DNA of 64,000 nucleotides from Daphnia pulex. Taxonomy: Eukaryota > Arthropoda > Branchiopoda > Diplostraca > Daphniidae. A program made the position numbers and the translations under genes. Positions 1-9,957 of this stretch are shown here, in pieces. The stretch lies in NCBI RefSeq assembly GCF_021134715.1, contig NC_060026.1, forward strand, positions 14,809,001-14,873,000, given 5' to 3'. Position 1 is the stretch's first letter, and the number at the start of each line of letters is the position of its first letter. A model generated the notes under the pieces. It was given only the letters and a program-made list of their open reading frames with translations. It was not told the DNA's origin and made no database searches.

Positions 1-522
1 CACTATCGCTGGTACCTCCAAGAAAATACTCTGCAACGTCTTCAACTAAAATAAGAAAACCGCTATGAATTTCACCGATAAGGGAATCCAACAGACAGAG
101 ACGGACGAGGGGGCTGTGCATATACCGAGGGTTTCCTCACTTCCACATCGGAACAAACCGCTGAAGGGAACAATTAAAAGAGCTGTTGCCAAGCGAAAAA
201 CAAAAAAAACAACAAAATGCACGCCTGTTTTTATTCGAAACACGGTAGGAGTCTGACCAAAATGGGAATCGGTTTTTTCCCAGAATCCCGCCGGCAATCT
301 CTCTCTCTCTCTCTGTATTGTATGCATGTATCCGACCTCCTTTTCTCTGTCAGTGTCTGTCAAGAAGCAAAGCTCAAAGAAACGTACGTTTTTCACTCCC
401 GGCAATTTTGTTTCGTCTTGCGAGTTTTAGCGTGATAAGCCTACTGTGCTGATGTGCTTGTGATTGTGAAAAAAACGGTTGGCATTCATTCCAAAAGTGA
501 AGTACACTTATTCTCTATTTCA
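1..522. other. upstream region of the Ig-receptor gene
   Basis: No convincing coding sequence. There is a CT microsatellite at about 300-314. The stretch from about 360 to 522 probably holds the promoter and 5' UTR of the Ig-domain gene that begins at 523. Short open frames on both strands here lack splice or domain support. Confidence 0.5.
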
Positions 523-2513
523 ATGTCGAGCTTACTGGCTTTCGGTGATTTTCAGTTGAAGACGATTCCACTTGCTCTTTTCTACTTTCTATTCGCCATT
601 CAAACAGAATGTCAACAGCTCGAAATCATTCCCGGTGACACTGAACGAGTGGTCCAAGCCGGTTCACACTTGACACTCACCTGCACCTATCAATATGTAA
701 ATGAATACGACAAAAGGGAAAACAATATTTCTTGGATCTTGCCCAGCTACCTTACCAGGAATCCGGTAAATAAAAAACAAACAACCAAAATAGACTTTTT
801 TCAATTTCGCTGCGCTTCAGTGAATTCTTCAAGGTTTTCTTTTTAAAATTCCCCCCATTTAGAAAAGTGGCGTTGAGAAACGCTTGCTCAAGACTTTTAA
901 CAGGAATGACACGCACCTGAGTTCGACGATGACGTTAATGAATTCCATACCTGAAGATACGGGCTACTTTGGTTGCGTCGAAATCTTGTCGTGGAACACA
1001 ATTGGGAAAATCAGCCAATACGTTTACGTTCACAGTTAATTTAGTTTAGCCTGACGTAAAACCCATTGATTTGAATAAAAATTAAAATGTCATTAATAGG
1101 CGATACAACTCTCATAATCGATAAGATGGACGACAAGTACTTATTTCCCAAATTTGAGCACCGACAAGGTGAATCTCTTCTCATCCCTTGCAAGCCGACC
1201 CATCCTAATGTGACAGTTTCGCTGAGTCGTGAGAAACTCAGCACAAATGGTGAATGGGATTGGGATAATATCACGGTGACTTAGATTTCCCCACAAAAAC
1301 AGGTTTCTCATATTTATATCTGACGTTGTTTTATAAATTCAATCAACAGGATTTGTTATCGCAACCGGATTCTAACTGGGCGTTCGAACCGAAACTCGGC
1401 ATGACACTAACAAATCCGAAGATTAATGACTCTGGAGAATACGGATGCGTTGGTAAAATGGACAATGCCGTTATTTACGAATACTTCTCTATCTACGTCT
1501 TGGGTAGTAAATGACAACTTGTTGAAACGAGTTCAAAAGTAAATAATCAAACAAAACAAAAAAACAGGAATGGAACTGACTCGAATAGACGAGATTGACG
1601 ATACGCTACAAGCCTGGCTGGATGGTAGTAACGCCACTTTTATTTGCCGTACTTCTGCTACCTCAGAGTTTCCTTCGCAACCGGAATGGGCCTATCAAAT
1701 CGGCGACGACGGAGAAATGCACGTCTTAAACGAGTCTAACCCAACCGAAGGTTAGAGATTTTTAAAGAAAAGCGGAATCGATTCGCTATAATTCACCTTT
1801 TATTTTAGGTATACACATCCAGTCTACAAATTATTATAGCGGAATGGGTTACACCTTTTACGAAAGTCGACTGGATCTGTTCGATTTTGCTAGTCAAATA
1901 CCATTTGATCCGTGGAATACTTCAATAATTTTCAAATGTACAGCAAATATCGATACGCAACCTGTATCGAAAACCATTTCTTTAACAATTAAAGGTATTT
2001 CCTAGCTCAACTTTGCAATGCTTGATTTGGAAGAAACGACGCTATTAATTTGCACTATTGATTTCCAGAAATAAGGTACGATCCAGTGGTTTATTACGTG
2101 CGGAGTAAAGGAGAAAACAACAGCACAACTGTTGCCTTTTCTGTGACTCTTGCAATATTATTTGCTATAGGAATCTGTATCGCTGTCAAACCTTATTTCG
2201 ACAAGGTAAGCGGTGCAAATGATGGCATACTTTACCCACGCGTTTACTTAATTTTGTCCAACGAAAAGAAACGAAGCGGATTTCGAGAAAAAGTGGAAAA
2301 CAACTTGGAATCGCCAATTGAGGAGCAAACTGAACTGATAACGACATCATACGGTGCTGCTGACTTTTCAAAATAAAAACTGTCTTTAAAAAAAATTACT
2401 AATGGGGTTTTACTTCCTTTTCAGATTCGCAAGATAACAGACAGATGAACGAATCATCAAGAGATGAATTCTATTCACTTAATAATACTGCACAAGGAAT
2501 CAATAATGATTGA
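523..2513 (+). CDS. three-Ig-domain membrane protein, PVR/VEGFR-like, without kinase
   Basis: Nine exons keep phase throughout: 523-765, 863-1034, 1100-1275, 1350-1503, 1568-1750, 1809-1994, 2069-2205, 2269-2353 and 2425-2513, about 474 residues. The ATG at 523 puts a hydrophobic signal peptide (core IPLALFYFLFAI) at the N terminus; an in-frame ATG at 454 would only bury it. Three Ig domains follow, with Cys pairs TLTC/GYFGC, LIPC/GEYGC and FIC/IFKC. The second contains IPCKPTHPNVTVSL, typical of Ig domain 2 in PDGF/VEGF receptors and insect Pvr. One membrane span (VAFSVTLAILFAIGICIAV) precedes a tail of about 55 residues with FYSL near its end. The intron at 2206-2268 is 63 bp and in frame, so it may be optional. 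No kinase exon follows before the stop or in the next kilobase. A decoy or co-receptor role is inferred; other Ig adhesion families are possible. Confidence 0.7.
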
Positions 2514-3585
2514 TGACTTGTTTCCAGTGTCATAAAACTTATGAAAAAAAACAGGTGACCTCCTTTATCCCACAAAAATATGTTATCTGTAGGTATTAAA
2601 TGCCATCAGATTACAGAAAACCCTTTCCCATTACACTGAATGATGGTGACTTAAAAATATGACAGTTTTTGAATGAAAATATATATCTACCTTTGAGAGA
2701 TAGAAGACCATTTGTTTGATACATCACAATAATTTGTTGTTTTTGATGACACCACGATGACACTTAATATGCTGCAACAGCAATGACAGAAATCAGGTCT
2801 GGATCAGCTTGCACATCTAAAGAATTACAAAAAGATGTATTCTTATTCTTTGAAAAAGATTTTTTTATGAGCCTTATCCATTTCCTTGATAGGTATTATC
2901 ATCTTTCAGGTATCATCTTTCAGGCAAAATAACCTGAAAGATAAACTTAACTTAGCTAAACAAAATTCTATGACATAATCCTGAACAGTAATGAGAGAAA
3001 AGAACAATAAAATGGTTATGAAATGTAAACAAACCTCGATGGGGATTTTGAACACAAACTATGTAGACACGTTAAGTCGTACACACAAAACACCATGTGC
3101 CACATTCGCAAAATTATCGTCTGCAATCCACTCGAGTTGTTGCCATTTCGCATTTCCGTAATGGCGAATGTTTTGTTTTCTTCTTTTGGTAAATAAACTG
3201 AAATGCCTTATTTTGAAAAACTTGTACTAATACATCGGAAAGTCATTTTTCTTCAGGAACATGAATTAAATAACACAAACAGTCAAACACAAAACAAGCC
3301 TACATAAAGTAAAATTTTGATTTGTGAGTGATCTAAAATGAAAATAGCAATTATTTTTCACAGTTCAAAATTGCAGTACCTTAATATGGATGAATAGAAA
3401 AACAAAAAGTATTATATTTCCTTTAAGGAGCGGCGAAGATTGCTGGGCAATATGCTTCTGGGAGGGGGAGGGGGGCAAGGTGATATGGCTGTCTATAGCT
3501 TTAATTTTCTATGGAAAATTAATCTCGTCCGAGGACATCCGCCTGTAATAGTAATCCTATAGGCTTAAATGCCATCACGATTACA
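2514..3585. other. 3' flank and intergenic spacer
   Basis: This is AT-rich and presumably carries the 3' UTR of the Ig-receptor gene and the 3' end of the convergent G-patch gene. It contains a 10-bp motif ATCTTTCAGG repeated directly at 2901-2910 and 2915-2924 and inverted at 2933-2942, and a G-rich run near 3460-3477. No coding sequence is supported. Confidence 0.5.
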
Positions 3586-4908
3586 TTAACGTTGACGTGG
3601 GGAATTATCGCATAGAACCACACATTCGCCTTCATCTGAACTGGAAATATAAACAATATCCGGCGATTCTGTCGACGTTGCGGAGTATGGTTTGACAGCA
3701 GAAGGTGAATTGGCGCTGGTTGGGATCCTTGAAGAAGTAGAGCACAATGTTTCGTAAGTCCACGGCAATTCGCTCAAACGTTTCTCCCTGGTTTGCATTA
3801 GATTTGCCTCGGATGAGGTATGACAAACTGGAGAGGGAACTTCCGGTAATAAACACTCATCGTCGTGCAGAATCAAATAATCGTTCTCGTCTGAACTCGA
3901 TATGCAAATCACTTCCGGGGTTGATGTGGCTGCAATCAGATAGCTACTTGGTGATTGCAAGTCATTGGACGCTTGGCAACTATACTCAGCAGACTGTTGG
4001 GCAGGTGACAGTAGCACCTGTTTGTCACTTCCAATTGCTCCTCCTCCATTGGGCGCCATTGCTTCTACAGGTTGTGTTCGTCCTTGCAGACTTTTCCCCA
4101 GACCTTTACCCGGTTGGAAACCCATCTATGTAGACATAGTCGAATGAGAGATTAGAAATTTTGACCATATCAACCAATCATTAAAAAATACCTTCAATAG
4201 AAGTTTGACACCGATTCCTTTCGTGTGTTTTTCCCACTCACCCAGTTTTACCAACTTGTCACTAAAATTAATTTTCATATGAAAAATAACGTAAAGATGA
4301 GACATTATGAGTTCCATGAAATACCTTTGAGAGTAAGTGTCCATTTTGTCTTGAATTATATCCGATTCATCACCTCTGACAAAATCAATTGGAACGATTT
4401 TGTGACTCGGAGATGGAATATTTGAAAAATTCTGATGACCTGTTAATTGTTTTTTAAAAGGCGATAGCAGACATTTTCTCTTTACAAATTGACTTCCAGT
4501 GTTTCTCATCATAGACGGATGACGCCAACTATAATTTGGGCTTGAGTAATTATTAATTCTATTTCTCCACAAATGTATTCTGTTCCTGAATGGAAAAGAG
4601 TAAAACCAAGTTAATTAGTTAAGTTTCCCTAAGAAGAAAAGCAATCAGCCGTAATACTTATTATATTGGATGAATGGGTGGATGACATGGAATGGCGGCA
4701 AGAAGGTTCGCCACTGTTGAGCGAATGGCGGGTGGATGGGTGTCGGTAGTAGGGGTTGACGGTGTCGTTTCCTTTGGCTGAACGGATGTTCATTCGATGG
4801 CAGCAAGAGCCTACTCTGATGACTGAACACATGTTGTTCCCCAGGTGATGGTAACAAGAAAGGTTTACGCCGGCTAAGTGATCCTATTCCATCATGCGAC
4901 AGCGACAT
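3586..4908 (-). CDS. G-patch domain protein with two SIM-like acidic motifs
   Basis: I read four exons on the minus strand: about 4908-4664, 4587-4332, 4269-4190 and 4125-3586. The ATG at 4908 begins MSLSHDGIGS. The last intron falls inside a G-patch: WEKHTKGIGVKLLLK in exon 3 runs into MGFQPGKGLGKSLQG in exon 4, followed by QPVEA and GGGAIGS, which is closest to the TFIP11/STIP type. G-patch proteins usually bind RNA or activate DEAH-box helicases, so a splicing or RNP-remodelling role is inferred. The N-terminal third is rich in Pro, His, Gln and Arg with no recognised fold. The C-terminal half carries two similar motifs, VICISSSDEND and IVYISSSDEGE, each a hydrophobic core followed by Ser/Asp/Glu, the usual form of a SUMO-interaction motif. 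The protein lacks the rest of TFIP11, so it is a distinct small G-patch protein. Confidence 0.65.
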
Positions 4909-5783
4909 CGTAAACAATAATATACGATGCAGCGTCGTGAATACTGTTCAATGTTAAATGAAAGAAAGATAGAAGAAAGAATGAAATTAATTAACAAGCA
5001 ATGGTACCAAGTATGCATCTCTAACTGCTAGAAAATATTTTTTAAATTATTACAGCAAACACATTTTCGTGTTATTAAGAAAAGGTTAGTAAATTATTTT
5101 CAAATGATTGCATAACGTATGTCAAACCTTAATCTAGAGACGTTTTCAGATTCAACGAAAATAATTTTAATCCTAATCACGAGAGGTGTCTGCTGTGTCT
5201 TCTTAGTTAAAAACAAATAAAATAAAATAGCCGAAAGTTATAAGAATGAATTATAGACTTACCTTTAAATGGTTATACTACGGTCTAGGTTAACGCACGT
5301 CTAATAAGGAGAGAAAACCAAAAGTAAATTAAAATGAAAGGAAACCATCAGCTTAGTTCGCCTTGACTAGATCAGCGATCACGATACGCCATGCCAGCGA
5401 ACGCCGCCAAATAGGCGTCTGCATAATTGTCAACTTTTTCGAATAAAATAAATGACTCTCGAGTTGCGCTCGTGAGATAATTAGGCCAGATTTTCAAGGT
5501 TTGAAATAAATAGACACTCTAATCGACCAACGAAAAAAAAATACTTTGATTTTAAACTCTCTTCTTGTGTAACCTACATTTTTGCAGATAAAAACCTTTT
5601 GAGAATTAACAATGTTCATTCGCATTCACATCAAATTTTTTTACTTTTCTGGTTTTCATAATTTAAAAACTAGAAGCAAATGATTTTTTTTAAATTTCCC
5701 TTATATTATCCCATAAAAAAGTACACGTATAAGTCAGTCGACAATCGTTTTGCGCATTTTGGATGATCTCTCAACACAAATGC
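4909..5783. other. intergenic region upstream of the G-patch gene
   Basis: AT-rich spacer, presumably with the G-patch gene promoter and, below about 5783, the 3' UTR of C1q gene A. I see no supported gene. Confidence 0.4.
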
Positions 5784-8700
5784 TCAAAGGGATGCCACAA
5801 TTTCCTCTTCCAAAATAAAACCAGTGAAGTGATTGAATTTGAAATCTTTGTCTTCATGCAACACCGCTCCTGGGGACATACCATCCATCTGTAACCAGAC
5901 GCGATCGCCTGAATTTAATTCCAGTGTCGACTGGACGACAAACGGACTATGCTGACCGGCGACGGTGTTAGCTTCTTGAACATTACCCACCCCCATTTTA
6001 GTTCCGTTGAAGTAAAGACGAACTCTTAAATAAACGGAAGATCGCCACTTTTTGGAGTCATCTGTAAACACATCTGAAGATGAAGCTGGAAATCCCGCAT
6101 TTCCCGTGAAAGAGAAGTAATAAATTCCCTTTCGTGGTGCCGTGAATATGCCGGATGTCAAATTCATGGCATCTCCCACGTTCAATACCGAAAGTTCGAA
6201 CGGAATTGGCTTGTCCTTTTGGACAAATGAAGAATTTTTCTGGACGAAGAAATGAACAGGCGCTGATTTGACGTCGACGTAACCAATCCATCTTTCTTTG
6301 CCTGCAAACAAGAGTTCGCAATAGAAAATTTGTTACTTGAACCAATAAGGTAAAACTATGTCTTACCATTTTGATTAGGATAAAAATCACAGAAAACTGT
6401 TTCTAACTTTTTCGATCCTTTTACAGAAAAGAATCCGCTTAGTTTATGTCCCATTCGCTTCAGATCTGAACACGAGGTTGGCATTTTACCAATATCGACT
6501 ATTTCACTCGTTCTAGCTGTGGAATTACAAATCGTTTATTTATTTCATTTTTATAAAAGCAAATAAGCTTTTTATTTTACCGTTTAATTTAGTGGTCAAA
6601 TCGGAAACGACAGCATTCGTGCTACTCAATTCTGTTCTCGCTCTGTTCAAATTTGTAGTAGTGGATTCCAAATGATTCGAAGTTGCTGGACCATTTCAAA
6701 CGACTAAGTTAAAACAATTATTCATAAATTTTAAAAAAATATATGTATATACCTCTAAGTTCTTGTCTCATATTTTCTTCGGCGACTTTTAATTCGTAGC
6801 TTAACCGCCGTGAATTTGCTACATAACAACAGAAAACAAATTTAATATGAATAAATTTAATTACGCATAAAATATTAAATAAGAAATATTAGGAATATAA
6901 CAATTTAATTTTACGTATGTTGGTTGTAACATACGGAAGAACTTTTCCAAAGATAATTCAATAATGCTCTTCCCATTTTCTATGAATATTTTTAAAAGGG
7001 ACGTTCGACTTACCTTCGAGTTGAGTTGAAAAATTTTCGTCGATGATCTTCATTCCAGCCAATTTTTTTTCAACCGCTAATGTAATTGAAAAGGCATTAA
7101 ATATATGCAAATGTTTTCTTTTTTTTCAATATATCAGATTACAGTTTAATTTTGTAGCAACATAGTTGACGGAGTTGGTTAAATCGTCCCTCGTTTTCTC
7201 CAACTTTGTTTCTTCCAACTTCTGCTTAGTCACTGTATGTAGTCACAATAAATTTGTTTTAATTTTAATAAATACAATTTAGTTTAATTATTTTTCTAAT
7301 TTTCTTCCAAATTAGAAATTAGTAAAAGTTAAACCATTTAAAATTTTCTAAATTAAAAATTCCACAATAAATAGGTAATTAGGTAGGCCTTAAATATTTT
7401 AGCAGAAACATGGCATTTAAAATACGTTTATCAGTTGTAGTATAAAGAAAAAATTTCTCACTTAAGTTACTTAAGAAGAACTTTCCTTTGCTATGAATAT
7501 TTGAAGCCATTTACCTTTGAGTTCAGTTGAAAAATTTTCGTCGATGATCTTCATTCCTCCCAATTCCTTTTTAGTCGCTAGATTATAATTGCAATTTGCA
7601 AAGGTTTTAAACATCTGTAACTTTTTCCTATTTTTCAATACAAAAAATAAATTACAATTTAATTTTGTTGACAAATCATCGACGGATTTGATTAAATCGT
7701 TCTTCGTTTGCTCCAGTTCCTGCTTAGTCCCTGGATGTAATCATCAGAGTACAAGTTCAATTAAATTTTTTTTTCTCCAAATTGTATAAAATTCTAAAAT
7801 TCAAGTTTTACATAATACTTTAATTTAAAATGTCGTAAAACTGAATAATGAGATATATATTACAAAGAGATTTGCGCTTATTTCTCATCAACTTATCTAA
7901 AGTTATATTTAGCGCATTAAGCGCATTTTCGCGGCTATTCTAATTTACCCTTTAATTTTGCAGACAATTCATCGACGGTGGTCTTCGTTTGGGTTAATTC
8001 GTTTCTGGTTGCTTCCAAATTCGCAAAAGTCACTTTGGACACAAACGTTAAATACATGCAATACACCAGCAGGAATGTTTTTCGAGCATTAAAATTTAAC
8101 TCAAAAATCTTATAATAACTATACAAATTACCTGCTAGATTTTCTTCAGTGACATTCATTTTAATTGCTAATAACTGTGAAATCGCTGCTAAATCGCTTT
8201 TGGTTTCTAAAATAAAAATAAACTACTTATTTAGTATATTTTTCTTCTGCAAGTATTCAACAAGTAAAACCTTTTTGGTCCGTTTTCAAATTCTCCACGG
8301 CGACTTGAGATGCATTCACAGATTTTTGCAAAATTTCTGAATTACCTATAATAATCAATGAAACTGAATTAACTAAAAAAAATACAACAAGATTCTCGCT
8401 TATTTCTCAATAGCTCATCGTAACATTCAGCACCCTTGAGCTATTCGTTGGCTATTTGCCAATTTACCCTTTAATTTCGCAGACAATTCCTCAACGGTGG
8501 TCTTCGTTTGGGTTAACTCGTTTCTGGTAGCTTCCAAATTCGCAAAAGTCACTTTGGATCCAAATGTATAATACACAAATAGGAATGTTTATCAGACATA
8601 AAATAATTATTAAAAGATCTAATAACGACACAAATTACCTGTTAGATTTTCTTCCGTGATATTCATTTTATTTGCTAACATCTGTGAAATTGCTGCTAAA

Positions 8701-9957
8701 TCCTTTTTGGTTTCTAAAATTGTAAAAATAAGTAATCGTTCAGTTTAGTTTTTCTTCTGCGGGTAGTCAGCAATTAAACCTTTTTGTTCCGTTTTCAAAA
8801 TCTCCATGGCGACATATGATGCATTAATTGATTCTTGAAAAATTTCTGACTTTCCCACAATAATCGATGATAATGACTCAACCGTCAGTGTTGTCTCTGA
8901 TTTCATACGTTGAGTTGTCTCTAAAACATTTAAAAATTCTAATGTTGAATTTATGATGCACAATTATAAAATTATTTAAAATTACAATTTATGTAAAATT
9001 AGTATTTTAACATAATTGTAAAATTACTTGTTAGTTCCTTGATGAAATTCAATTTGGTTTCTTCCAAACGTTTTTCCAATTCTGAAAATGTTGCAATTTG
9101 TGTTTCATCTAATTTCATATGTTAATTATTTACTAATATACAGTACCTTCAAGTTTGATAGACAATTCGTCTTCTTGAGATATTTCAACCCCATCGGAGA
9201 AACAGTAATCTACAAATCCAAGTAAAATTTGAGTTTGCTTATGAATCCATAAAAAATTTTATAAACCTACTATCGTTCCATTGAGGACTGAAATAAAGTT
9301 TCAAATTTTCAAACTGCTCCGGATTACTACGAATTTTAGCCTTCACTTGATCGCAATCTTCGTATGTCAGGCAGGTTAAACTAAACCGGAGTGACTGCTC
9401 ATCCTTATATGTGAGTCGCTCATTAGTCAATGAGAAATCACCAGATGATTGCGCTATGCTAGTCAACCAGACGCTGTCGAAAGGAAAAACTTTCACTTGA
9501 TTCGGCTCAACTTCTTGGTTTAGGGCTTGAGTAAGGTGACGGGATACTTTGATTCCAACAACTTCATTCCATATTGAATAACTCAAACTGATTAATCCCT
9601 GATTGGCCGTTTGATTAAAGAAAAACACGGTATCTTTGTGATTCAGTTGAGCAATCGGCGAGTAGAAAAAGATGATCTTGTTGTTTAAAGTTGTTCGACT
9701 GTCGTAGATATTGATACAAGCGGAACCGTACTGCATGGAGGAAAATTTAGTCGGCAGTGGTTTATCAACAGATGTCGCGGATAAGGTGGGATCGGTTGAA
9801 GGATTAGGCAACTCGGATTCTGAAGTCTGCGGTGACATATAATCGTATCGTAAGCCTCGGATGAGATGGTTGAAGGAATAGGCAACTCAGATTCTGAAGA
9901 AGCATCCAGAAAAAGAGTAAACGCAACCACCAGTTGCCATGGCAGAAAAATCCTCAT
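5784..9957 (-). CDS. C1q gene A: secreted N-domain / coiled-coil / C1q protein
   Basis: Multi-exon minus-strand gene. The ATG at 9957 gives a signal peptide (MRIFLPWQLVVAFTLFLDAS). One exon, to about 9271, encodes an unrecognised domain also present in the gene at 53.6 kb (shared FYSPIAQL, SIWN, RSNPEQFENLKL and two Cys). About thirteen short exons from 9211 to 6585 encode coiled-coil segments such as TRNELTQTKTTVDELSAKLKG, several of them duplicated. The exon at about 6520-6367 has SCSDLKRMGHKLSGFFSVKG with a later Cys, resembling the start of fibrinogen-like modules. The last exon, 6301-5784, encodes a C1q head (WIGYVDVKSAPVHFFVQ, SGIFTAPRKGIYYFSF, HFTGFILEEE). C1q heads trimerise, so an oligomeric secreted recognition protein is likely. 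The reading frame shifts between signal peptide and N-domain around 9838-9880, so the 5' model is uncertain. Confidence 0.75.
9807..9920. repeat. imperfect duplication with 74-bp offset at the 5' end of C1q gene A
   Basis: A stretch of about 40 bp containing GGTTGAAGGA..GGCAACTC.GATTCTGAAG occurs twice, with the shared GGCAACTC at 9807 and again at 9881. The offset of 74 bp is not a multiple of three, and the two copies are read in different frames (SESELPIPST and SESELPNPST). Confidence 0.7.
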
